Below are positions 15,210 through 22,890 of a stretch of 36,853 nucleotides of DNA, piece by piece. This DNA is from Romeriopsis navalis LEGE 11480 (GTDB taxonomy: Bacteria; Cyanobacteriota; Cyanobacteriia; Leptolyngbyales; Leptolyngbyaceae). The DNA is taken from contig NZ_JADEXQ010000063.1 in NCBI RefSeq assembly GCF_015207035.1, positions 1 through 36,853 of the forward strand, in the 5' to 3' direction. How positions within the stretch are numbered: the first letter of the stretch is position 1; each line of letters begins with the position of its first letter. The notes below the pieces were generated by a model. That model ran no database searches, was not told where the DNA came from, and saw only the letters and a list, made by a program, of their open reading frames with translations. The translations under genes and the position numbers were made by a program.

Positions 15210-15223
15210 AGTTCAATTGAACT
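15210..15223. repeat. 14-bp perfect palindrome, copy 2
   Basis: This is the same AGTTCAATTGAACT sequence as at 3396-3409, with one extra shared A on the left. It begins 3 bp past the stop of the CHASE3-PAS kinase and could serve as an operator for a downstream promoter or as a recombination remnant. Confidence 0.45.
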
Positions 15224-15226
15224 ATA

Positions 15227-17116
15227 TTAGTGATTGTTTTCAGTCTCAGGTAGTTGTGGCAATATCAGGTGTACTGCCAGTCCCCGCAGCGATTCAGGCA
15301 CTGGATGTAACTCAATTGTGCCGCCAATTAGGTTTATCGTCTTATGGACTAATGAAAGGCCAATGCCGAGGTGCTCCGAGGCGTTAGGTGCATGTTCAAG
15401 CACCTGAAACATTTTGAACATTTGTTGGCGATACGCGGGTGCAATACCGGGGCCATCGTCCTGAATCACCAGTTCGACTTGCTGAGCGTGGGACTGTACT
15501 TTAATTATAATCGTGCCGCGATCGCGGTCATGATGCTCGATCGCATTGCGGATCAATTGATCGAAAATCAGACGCATTGCGAGATAGGAAGACCGCAATT
15601 TAGGTAGTGGGTGAGGTGTTTGCACGTCAAAATTGTCCGGTACGGGAATTTGCTGACAGACTTCGGCGACAATGAGGTTGAGATCGACCATTTGCGACGG
15701 CTCAATCCAGCTATCAATTCGCGCATAGCTCAGCAACCCATCAATCATGGCCTGAATTCGTTTGACGCGTTGATGCAAAAGCTGAAAGTGATTTTTGGTC
15801 TCACTATCGAGCGGCTCTACAAGATCAGCTTCAATCCACTGAGCTAGGCTGGCGATGCCACGTAGAGGAGTTTTGAGATCATGTGCAGCAGCATGAACGA
15901 AGTTTTCTAAGGATTGTTTCTGGCGCTGTAGTAACTGGTTAGTCGAGGAGAGCTCCTGATTTAGGGTCGCTAACTCACCAACTTTTTCCTGCAAGGCATT
16001 GGCCAAGCGAATTCGCTCTGATACATCGCGCAGCAAGACAATCAGCGTACGTGAAGCCGGATCGCTGCGGCTAATTGATAATTCGATCGGAATGACTTGG
16101 CCATCGGGACGATTTGCCTCCATTCGTTCAACAAGACCGCTTTCCAATCGTTGATTCACCCAGTTTTCCACATTAATCAGGGCCTGACGACGATCGGTTT
16201 TGGGTGGGAAGAGAATATTAACTAGCGATCGACCCCGCAGCGATGCAGATTTATAGCCCAAAATTAATTCAGCAGCTGGATTTAACGTCTCAATTAATCC
16301 CTGCTGATCGATCATAATGACACCATCAACCAGATTATCAGTAAGGGTGCGGTTGGCTGCGGTTGTGTGGTCGAGCTCGCGGCGACGTTGAAAGATTTCT
16401 TGATCAAGCACACGAAATAAATACACAACGCCGGCATAGGTAATCACGCTGAGTATTGCCCCAATGATCTGAATACGGTCAATCAGTTGCTTACGAGCTT
16501 GTAGCTGTCGCTGTTGCTGTTTGAGCTGTTTTTGCTGCGATGCTTGAAATTGGGCGACTGTCTGACGCAAGATATCCGTTTTCTGTTTGCCTTGGAGCAG
16601 CTTTTCGAGCAGTTCTTGGGACTCTGGCTTGGCCAAGGTGCGCTTGGGGCCAGTGAATCGCGATATTTCGGTTTGGCGATCGATCGCCTGAGCAAACTCC
16701 AGTAATTGTTCGGTAACAGCAAATCGAGCATTAATCTGCTGCTGTAGATCAGCGATCGCTGATCGCTGCTGAGGGGATTGTTGTTCGAGTGTTTTCAGCG
16801 CATTGGGGAGGGCCAGTTTGGCCAATCGGTAGGGTTGCAGAAACGTTTGGTCCTGGGTTAGCAAATAACCGCGTAGTCCTGTTTCATGATCAACCAAATA
16901 TTGGAGAATCCGGCGGCTGGTTTCTAGCCGGGCTTCGGTAGCGTTGACCTGTTGCTGTAGTCGGAGTTCCGTCGATCGGGCATCCATCACAACCAGTAAG
17001 ACGATAGCCAAGCAACTAGCCGGAATTGCAACGAGTAAGGCACCCCAGCGCCCGATCGAGATTTGCTGACTCAATTTACGTAGAAGCGGCTGAATTTTTG
17101 ACTTCACTTGCTGCAT
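15227..17116 (-). CDS. CHASE3-PAS sensor histidine kinase
   Basis: This 629-residue membrane kinase has a first membrane segment at about 24-44 and an extracytoplasmic CHASE3-type helical sensor at about 45-210, with the typical GLRGYLLTQDQTFLQPY. A second membrane segment follows at about 215-236, a PAS domain at about 255-370, a coiled linker, HisKA with H412 in AAAHDLKTPLRG, and an HATPase with RNAIEHHD and DDGPGI. It should autophosphorylate and pass phosphate to a receiver. Its ATG overlaps the stop of the upstream four-PAS kinase in TAATG, so the two are translationally coupled. The kinase cores of the pair are clearly paralogous. The signal is unknown. Confidence 0.9.
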   Translation of the reverse strand: MQQVKSKIQPLLRKLSQQISIGRWGALLVAIPASCLAIVLLVVMDARSTELRLQQQVNATEARLETSRRILQYLVDHETGLRGYLLTQDQTFLQPYRLAKLALPNALKTLEQQSPQQRSAIADLQQQINARFAVTEQLLEFAQAIDRQTEISRFTGPKRTLAKPESQELLEKLLQGKQKTDILRQTVAQFQASQQKQLKQQQRQLQARKQLIDRIQIIGAILSVITYAGVVYLFRVLDQEIFQRRRELDHTTAANRTLTDNLVDGVIMIDQQGLIETLNPAAELILGYKSASLRGRSLVNILFPPKTDRRQALINVENWVNQRLESGLVERMEANRPDGQVIPIELSISRSDPASRTLIVLLRDVSERIRLANALQEKVGELATLNQELSSTNQLLQRQKQSLENFVHAAAHDLKTPLRGIASLAQWIEADLVEPLDSETKNHFQLLHQRVKRIQAMIDGLLSYARIDSWIEPSQMVDLNLIVAEVCQQIPVPDNFDVQTPHPLPKLRSSYLAMRLIFDQLIRNAIEHHDRDRGTIIIKVQSHAQQVELVIQDDGPGIAPAYRQQMFKMFQVLEHAPNASEHLGIGLSLVHKTINLIGGTIELHPVPESLRGLAVHLILPQLPETENNH

Positions 17117-19554
17117 TAGTTAGCCTGCTTAGGCCAGGTAAACTCAAACCGGCAGCCCCGTTCCGGGTTTGAATGGACGGTGATTGTACCGCCTTCCGCT
17201 TCGACAATTTTACGAATAATTGCTAAGCCGATGCCAGTATTTTCTGGGGCGTCGCTGGGATTTAAAGTATGGAAAATCCCAAACACCTGCTGCTGTTGCT
17301 CAAGCGGGATGCCTGGCCCATCATCGGTAACGGAAAAATGATAGTACTGCTCCGCATCTTGCCAGCCGATTTCAATTTTGCCTTCCTCCCGATCGTGATG
17401 TTTGATGGCATTACTGATTAAGTTAGCGAACACCTGCCGCATCAGCAAACGTTTAGCGGCAATATGGGGCATTGACTGGGAAAACTGCAGTATAAATGTC
17501 GGGGGTGGGGCGAGTGAGTCGATCACTTCGAGGATTAGCTGCTGAACATTGACAGTTTCTGTATCGATTTGCTCACGGCCAACCCGCGAATATTGCAGTA
17601 GGCCATTAATTAAGGCTTCCATTCGTTTGACACGCTGCCGCATCAGGACCAGCTGAGCCTGATTATCTTCGGGTAACTGACCACCTAAGTCCTCTTCTAG
17701 CCATTCCGACAAATTTGCGATACCGCGAAGCGGCGCTTTCAAATCGTGGGAAGCCATATAGACAAACTGATCGAGTTCATCATTACGCTGTTCTAAATCA
17801 GCTTTTGCCCGTTCAAGGGCTGCACGACTGGTGGATTCTCGCAGTTCGAGCGCTTTACGATCGCTAATGTCCTCGATCATGGCTAAGAAGTACAAGGGTT
17901 GATTGGATACACGATCAACCGCCCGGCGCAGCAATGTTACGGTAATGTTGACCCAAATGAGTCCCCCATTTTTATGGATATATCGTTTTTCGAGTGAATA
18001 ACTTTTTAGCTTGCCATCAAGCAACTGCTGCACCATCGCTAAATCGCTGTCTAGATCTTCCGGATAAGTTATCTCCTGGAAGGTTCGCTGTAACAGTTCG
18101 GCCTCCGAGTAGCCGACAATCTGACAGAGCTTATCATTTACCCGTAGCCAGTGCCCGCTCAAATCAACGTGAGCCGCGCCCATCGCCACCTGTTCAAAGG
18201 TGGCTCGGAACTGAGCTTCACGCTCTTCAAGCCGTGAATTTTGTTGTTCTAACTGCTGGATGGCAGCCTCTAAGTCGGCAGTGCGCGCGGCAACCCTGGC
18301 TTCGAGTTGGGCCGTGAGGGCGCGCAGCTCTGTTGTTGCGGTTTTCTGGGCGGTAATGTCGCGAGCTTCAGGAATGACTAAGATAACCTTACCGTGACGA
18401 TCGAAAACTGGTTTGAGGGTGAAATCGATCGAGACTGTCTGACTATTCGCGTCACGTAAATCAACTTCGTAGCGAATAAACTCTCCATCGGCGGCTCGGG
18501 CAATGGATTGTTTCAGGTGTTTACGTTCTGCATCATTGAGCGAGTCCCACCAGCGAGTTTCCCAAAATGGGCGATTTAGGACTTCATTGGCAGTAAACGG
18601 GCCAAAGTCAAGGGCAGTTTGATTGACCTCCAGCAACGTGCCATCAGTCGAAAGCAGACCAATCATCTGAAAACTACGATTAAAGATTGCTTGGAACCGT
18701 CGCTCACTTAAATCGAGTTCAATTTCGGCTTCGCGGTATGCCGTAACATCGCGCATCACCACCACCGCTCCCAGCTTCTGGCCAGTGATGGAATAGATCG
18801 GATCAGCGTTAGCAATCAGCGATCGGGCCTTTCCCCCCTTGGGAATAATCATCATGCGGACGTCACGCACCTTTTCACCCTTGAGCGCGCGCAATAAGGG
18901 AATTTCTTCTGGCGTAAAGGTATGGGTACCAGAGCCATCGTATAGATCATAGTATTGTGACCATTCCTGGGGACTAATAGGTTCGGGTGGAAGACCATGG
19001 AAGTCCTGTGCCGCGCGATTAAATAGCACTAATTGGCCTTTATCGTTGCAAGCGACAACAGCATCGGAAACATTCTCAACGAGGGCTTCAAGAAACTCTT
19101 GCCCTTCCATCAAATGTGGATCGCCAGCAGCACTAGCCAACCGCTGCATCATGCCGAACCATGTCGCATTCGTTTGCGGCGCGAAGTCTTCATCGATCGG
19201 CCGTGCAACGATCGAAAACCATTCGTAGGAGCCATCGACTAACTGCAATCGTCCTTTTTCCTGAAATGGTTGATTGAGGGCGATCGCCTGCTGCCAGTTT
19301 GTGGTTAACCGCAGTTGGTCTTCAGGATGCAAAAATTGCCAAATGCCACGCTGTTGGGAAGCTTCTACCGTTTCGCCGGTATAGCGCTGCCAGGCGGAAT
19401 TAAGATTCAGAATCGCTCCCTGGGCATCAGCAAGCCACACAATCTGAGGAATTAATTCCATCAACTGTTGATACAGCAACGCTGGCTTTAGTGAAGTGTC
19501 CATATCCGCATGGCTATTGAGCTGAGGAAAGATACTAGATTGCTGCTGACGCAT
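17116..19554 (-). CDS. Multi-PAS sensor histidine kinase
   Basis: This soluble 812-residue kinase carries four PAS domains at about 25-138, 150-270, 285-405 and 445-565. The last is preceded by a coiled coil (about 405-445). HisKA follows, with H603 in MASHDLKAPLRG, then an HATPase with ISNAIKHHD, DDGPGIP and NTGIGLA. This kinase core is of the type found next to Rcp1 regulators in cyanobacteria. No GAF domain is visible, so it is not a phytochrome. The start could be Met1 or Met18; neither has a good ribosome binding site. It overlaps the next kinase by one base and is divergent from the LuxR-type regulator, 218 bp away. Confidence 0.9.
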   Translation of the reverse strand: MRQQQSSIFPQLNSHADMDTSLKPALLYQQLMELIPQIVWLADAQGAILNLNSAWQRYTGETVEASQQRGIWQFLHPEDQLRLTTNWQQAIALNQPFQEKGRLQLVDGSYEWFSIVARPIDEDFAPQTNATWFGMMQRLASAAGDPHLMEGQEFLEALVENVSDAVVACNDKGQLVLFNRAAQDFHGLPPEPISPQEWSQYYDLYDGSGTHTFTPEEIPLLRALKGEKVRDVRMMIIPKGGKARSLIANADPIYSITGQKLGAVVVMRDVTAYREAEIELDLSERRFQAIFNRSFQMIGLLSTDGTLLEVNQTALDFGPFTANEVLNRPFWETRWWDSLNDAERKHLKQSIARAADGEFIRYEVDLRDANSQTVSIDFTLKPVFDRHGKVILVIPEARDITAQKTATTELRALTAQLEARVAARTADLEAAIQQLEQQNSRLEEREAQFRATFEQVAMGAAHVDLSGHWLRVNDKLCQIVGYSEAELLQRTFQEITYPEDLDSDLAMVQQLLDGKLKSYSLEKRYIHKNGGLIWVNITVTLLRRAVDRVSNQPLYFLAMIEDISDRKALELRESTSRAALERAKADLEQRNDELDQFVYMASHDLKAPLRGIANLSEWLEEDLGGQLPEDNQAQLVLMRQRVKRMEALINGLLQYSRVGREQIDTETVNVQQLILEVIDSLAPPPTFILQFSQSMPHIAAKRLLMRQVFANLISNAIKHHDREEGKIEIGWQDAEQYYHFSVTDDGPGIPLEQQQQVFGIFHTLNPSDAPENTGIGLAIIRKIVEAEGGTITVHSNPERGCRFEFTWPKQAN

Positions 19555-19700
19555 GGCTAGACTGCTATGGTTTTGATCGAAGTCATATCACCAGACCAGA
19601 TTTGATGGCGCAATCAGCATCAATTTCTGAGGCGGCGGGTTCACAGACATTTGTTATCGGTAAATTCAGTGTATCTTAACTGTACGCGCTAGAGTAATGC

Positions 19701-19729
19701 TTGATGCAGTATCAAAACCGGCGTTAAAT
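19701..19729 (+). promoter_or_regulatory. Possible promoter of the LuxR-type regulator
   Basis: TTGATG and TTAAAT are spaced by 17 bp, about 45 bp upstream of the ATG at 19773. Each box matches the sigma-70 consensus only partly. The TTGAT-GCAGT-ATCAA inverted repeat overlaps the -35 side and could be an operator. Confidence 0.25.
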
Positions 19730-19772
19730 TTGTAATAAAAGCTTTGCATATTCGAGGATTGAACGAGGCCCT

Positions 19773-20489
19773 ATGTCAAACATTCGTGTTGTAATCATTG
19801 AGGACCATGATTTGACTCGTGCCGGTCTAGAAGCGGCGCTCCAAAGGCGAGCCAGAATAGAAGTTGTGGGCGGTGCCGGTGATGGTCTACGGGGGCTCCG
19901 CTTGCTTGAAACAGAAAAACCGGATGTGGCGATCGTTGATATCGGTCTGCCGGATATTGATGGGATTGAGCTCGTAAAACGATTTCAGAGTGGGCAAGCG
20001 GAAGATGCTCCAAGCTCGACTAAAGTACTGATGCTCACCATGCATAAAACTCAAGATTCAGTATTGGCGGCATTTGCTGCGGGGGCTGATTCTTACTGTA
20101 TGAAAGATATTGATATGGTGCGGTTAGAAGAAGCAGTCATTGCGACCCATGAAGGAAATCCTTGGATCGATCCGCAAATTGCCAGCATTATTTTGCAGCA
20201 AGTGCGTCAGGAGAGTGAAACGTCGAAACCCCAAGAGGCAAATACGATCGAAATCAAGGGTGTTAGCCCAGAATATGAAGAAATTGTCGAAAAAGCAGGC
20301 TTAACTGAGCGCGAAATTGAAATTTTGCAACTTATTGTACGAGGCTTCAGTAATGCTGAAGTCGCTGAGGCACTATATGTCACAGTGGGTACAATCAAAA
20401 CCCATGTGCGGCATATCCTCAACAAGCTGTGTGTTGACGATCGTACCCATGCCGCAGTACTGGCACTGCGAGCCGGCATTATTGAGTAG
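19773..20489 (+). CDS. NarL/LuxR-family response regulator
   Basis: This 238-residue transcription regulator has an N-terminal receiver with EDHD, phosphoacceptor D56 in AIVDIGLPDIDG, T89 in MLTMH and K111 in YCMKD. A linker follows, then a LuxR-type helix-turn-helix at about 175-235 with LTEREIEILQLIVRGFSNAE and VGTIKTHVRHIL. It is the only member of this signalling block with a DNA-binding output. It is transcribed divergently from the four-PAS kinase, a common arrangement for cognate pairs, so it may receive phosphate from one of the kinases. GAGG lies about 5 nt before the ATG. Its target genes are not visible. Confidence 0.9.
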   Translation: MSNIRVVIIEDHDLTRAGLEAALQRRARIEVVGGAGDGLRGLRLLETEKPDVAIVDIGLPDIDGIELVKRFQSGQAEDAPSSTKVLMLTMHKTQDSVLAAFAAGADSYCMKDIDMVRLEEAVIATHEGNPWIDPQIASIILQQVRQESETSKPQEANTIEIKGVSPEYEEIVEKAGLTEREIEILQLIVRGFSNAEVAEALYVTVGTIKTHVRHILNKLCVDDRTHAAVLALRAGIIE

Positions 20490-20527
20490 TTAGCACATTC
20501 AAAGTATTGCGTCTAACCAAAGTATTT

Positions 20528-20553
20528 GGGCCTAAATTGTCGAATTTGAGCCC
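20528..20553. terminator. Bidirectional hairpin between convergent genes
   Basis: The arms GGGCCTAAATT and AATTTGAGCCC form an 11-bp stem with two central mismatches and a GTCG loop. It sits between the LuxR-type regulator and the convergent DUF389 gene, whose stop is 4 bp away. No long T run is present, so efficiency is uncertain. Confidence 0.5.
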
Positions 20554-20556
20554 TGC

Positions 20557-21732
20557 TCACTCCGCCTCAACTTCTTGATCAGAGGTTTGTAGCGTTGGTT
20601 TTAGCGGTGCGACAGTGGATGGTTCTGACTTTGGCGGTGCGATCGACGGCGGTGGCGATTTTGAGTCAGCAGGGGGGGCAAAATTGCGCGAACCATCAAA
20701 ATCACGATTTTTATAGAGTTCTCCAGCTTCATCATCGACTGTAATTGTCTTAATAAATTGCACCCGCAGGTTCGATTGACGATTGTTCGGTGCTTTGGGT
20801 AATTTCACTTCTAATTGTTCAACGTCTTTGCGGGTTAATGGGTTGGGACCCCGAATCACCGCGTAGATAATTGGACGGTTACTATCTAACCCTGAAAACC
20901 TCACACTATCAATCGCATATCCAGTGCGGGTTGTGACGGTTTCCTTGATGATTTGACGACTTTTCACCTGAAATAGTTCTTTGGCCGCAATGGTACGAAG
21001 ATTCAGGGTCAAAAAGACGGCTAAAGTTGCCAGCAAAATAATATTAAACTGGTTGCGAAAAAAGAATTGTCTCAGTCCGGGTTTCGGCGCTGGTCGATGA
21101 AATCCTTTACTCCAGAGAACGATCGAAGTCGCAAATTGGATTGCCACAATATTGGCGCAGGCTAATAACAACGCACCAAGACCCGAAGAGATTTGACCCT
21201 GAGCAATCAAAATTGCTGAAGATGCTAGAGGTGGCACCAAAGCCGTCGCGATCGCCACACCCACCAATCCTGCTCCAAGGCTCTCGGATGACATGGCAAT
21301 TGCGCCGGCTGCGCCACCTGCCAGTGCAATCATCAGGTCAGTCGCTGTTGGGGCGGTGCGACTCATGATTTCATGGGTCATTAGTTGATCGCGATGAATA
21401 TAGCCAATTAGAAAGGCTGTAATATAGACGCTTAGCACTCCGACAAACATAGTACAACCAGCGCGTTGAACCAGCTTGTTATCACCCTCGACGATGCCGA
21501 GTGCCGCCGCGGCAATTGGATTAAGCAAAATTGCAACAACCATTGCACCAATCACAACCGCCGGACTGTTGGCCAGCAAGCCATAGGATGCAATCACTGT
21601 TGCCAACATATTCATCAATACGAAGTCCCAGCTGAGCACTGCGCCACTCCGAATATGCTTGCTAATTCGGTGATGATGCGGACTCGCATGGGTGATAATT
21701 TGCTCGCCTTCATGCTGGGTTTCAGGATTCAC
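20557..21732 (-). CDS. DUF389 family integral membrane protein
   Basis: This 391-residue protein matches the DUF389 (TIGR00341-like) family. It has a short cytoplasmic N-terminus and about six membrane segments between residues 33 and 245, with LLANSPAVVIGAMVVAILLN and VGVAIATALVPPLASSAIL as the best-conserved parts. A C-terminal soluble domain of about 100 residues ends in a Pro/Ser/Ala-rich tail. The family is widespread but its role is not established. GAGGAG lies about 10 nt upstream of the ATG. It appears monocistronic, and the 430 bp upstream carry a tandem 16-bp repeat and an inverted repeat. Confidence 0.85.
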   Translation of the reverse strand: MNPETQHEGEQIITHASPHHHRISKHIRSGAVLSWDFVLMNMLATVIASYGLLANSPAVVIGAMVVAILLNPIAAAALGIVEGDNKLVQRAGCTMFVGVLSVYITAFLIGYIHRDQLMTHEIMSRTAPTATDLMIALAGGAAGAIAMSSESLGAGLVGVAIATALVPPLASSAILIAQGQISSGLGALLLACANIVAIQFATSIVLWSKGFHRPAPKPGLRQFFFRNQFNIILLATLAVFLTLNLRTIAAKELFQVKSRQIIKETVTTRTGYAIDSVRFSGLDSNRPIIYAVIRGPNPLTRKDVEQLEVKLPKAPNNRQSNLRVQFIKTITVDDEAGELYKNRDFDGSRNFAPPADSKSPPPSIAPPKSEPSTVAPLKPTLQTSDQEVEAE

Positions 21733-21781
21733 AGGTGTCTCCTCGATGAATGGACGGGTTTGCCCTAATCAGGACAATGTG

Positions 21782-21813
21782 GCTTCGGGTTAATGCAGCT
21801 TCGGGTTAGTGCA
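21782..21813. repeat. Tandem 16-bp repeat, two copies
   Basis: GCTTCGGGTTAATGCA at 21782-21797 is followed directly by GCTTCGGGTTAGTGCA at 21798-21813, matching at 15 of 16 positions. It lies about 50 bp upstream of the DUF389 start and could be a double protein-binding site. Confidence 0.7.
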
Positions 21814-21831
21814 TAATCTAGTTCATTATGC
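21811..21831. promoter_or_regulatory. Inverted repeat upstream of the DUF389 gene
   Basis: GCATAAT-CTAGTTC-ATTATGC is a perfect 7-bp inverted repeat that abuts the tandem repeat. Its spacing suits a dimeric regulator. No direct proof of function. Confidence 0.4.
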
Positions 21832-22163
21832 GAACAAGCGAATATCCACGACTCATACAAAAGGAATAGACCGCGTTGCTCCAAAAGTATTACATTGAGT
21901 TTTAACTGAGCGACAGGCATTTCAGCGGTTTCTGAGCAATCTGGCTGGGTCAAATATTATTTGCCGATCGAAATATCTCAGTCAATCACTCACTTTTGAT
22001 AGAACCGTAAAGCGGACAGAGTCGATAGATTGAGATTAATCAAACGCAACTACAGATTCTACATTCAACCGAAATTTGATGAGTCATCATCTGCAAAAGT
22101 TTGGCGTTTAGCAAGAATTGACACAGTAGTTAGCGTTGCAAATAGAATTCAGGAGAACTCTCA

Positions 22164-22451
22164 ATGAGCATTGAACGAAAAATTGAAGCAAAGATCAACG
22201 ACTTGACCGATCGTGCAGCTGAATTAGCCGGTAAAGTCAAAGGCGATATCCAACAGAATGCAAACCAGCTTGTGGCAGATGGTCAGGCACTGGCGAGCGA
22301 GACCCAGGGCCACCTTGGTGCAAGTGTAAAAGATGCAACGGGCACGGTGCAGGAAATTGTTGGTCGTGTTACAGATAACCCGGCACTGGAAGCTGAGGGC
22401 ATGGCGCGTCAAACAGAAGCGCAGCTAGAGCACGAACTGGCAAGTGAGTAG
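22164..22451 (+). CDS. CsbD-like stress protein
   Basis: This 95-residue hydrophilic, helical protein has the CsbD-like core VKDATGTVQEIVGRVTDNPA followed by LEAEGMARQTEAQ. The N-terminal half (KIEAKINDLTDRAAELAGK) is a charged helix. CsbD proteins are general stress proteins of unknown mechanism, often induced by osmotic or nutrient stress. AGGAGA lies about 8 nt before the ATG. A 48-residue membrane protein gene follows after 59 bp and the PRC-barrel gene after that, all on one strand, which suggests a stress-response group. The family call is good; the mechanism is unknown. Confidence 0.82.
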   Translation: MSIERKIEAKINDLTDRAAELAGKVKGDIQQNANQLVADGQALASETQGHLGASVKDATGTVQEIVGRVTDNPALEAEGMARQTEAQLEHELASE

Positions 22452-22510
22452 TCCAAGTGATTGCATTTTTAATCGCATTTTTCGCATCAACGTTAGAAGG
22501 AGTAAGTTTT

Positions 22511-22657
22511 ATGCCGCGATTAGTTGGTAAAAAACCGAGTTACACACTATGGATTCTGCCCGTAGTGGTCATGGCCGCAATTGGTGCTGCAGCAGTGCAG
22601 ATGGAATATACCGGCACAATTGATATGGTTCCCCAGTTTGGCCGTGAACAGACTTAA
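22511..22657 (+). CDS. Small single-pass membrane protein (48 aa)
   Basis: I start this gene at the ATG at 22511, which has AAGGAG about 9 nt upstream; the longer frame from 22457 would bury that site. The peptide has a basic N-terminus (MPRLVGKKPSY), one membrane helix at about 13-30 (WILPVVVMAAIGAAAVQM) and a short tail ending FGREQT. The positive-inside rule puts the N-terminus in the cytoplasm. It lies between the CsbD-like and PRC-barrel genes, so a role in membrane stress is plausible but unproven. I do not recognise a named family. Confidence 0.65.
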   Translation: MPRLVGKKPSYTLWILPVVVMAAIGAAAVQMEYTGTIDMVPQFGREQT

Positions 22658-22890
22658 GCCAATGCTTGATAGTCAATGCCTGATCAAGCGAATTCCGGTC
22701 TGGATTGAGCTCTGCCTGAATTGATACGGGCCTCAATCAACACGGTATAACATCAACTTTGCAAGCCACAGAATTGCTTGGTTGCGAGGCTTGGTTTAGC
22801 GACTAAAAATTTATTGAACACAATCGTTCGATCCATTGTCAGTATTGCTTTCAGATTACAGACATCGTGCATCGAATAAGGAGGATTTTA

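Larger units (their letters stand above)
21733..22163. other. Divergent intergenic region with repeats
   Basis: This gap separates the divergent DUF389 and CsbD-like genes and must contain both promoters. It holds the tandem 16-bp repeat at 21782-21813, an inverted repeat at 21811-21831, and a TTGACA box at 22118-22123 on the CsbD side with a poor -10 (AATAGA) 17 bp on. I see no coding frame worth calling. Confidence 0.5.
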
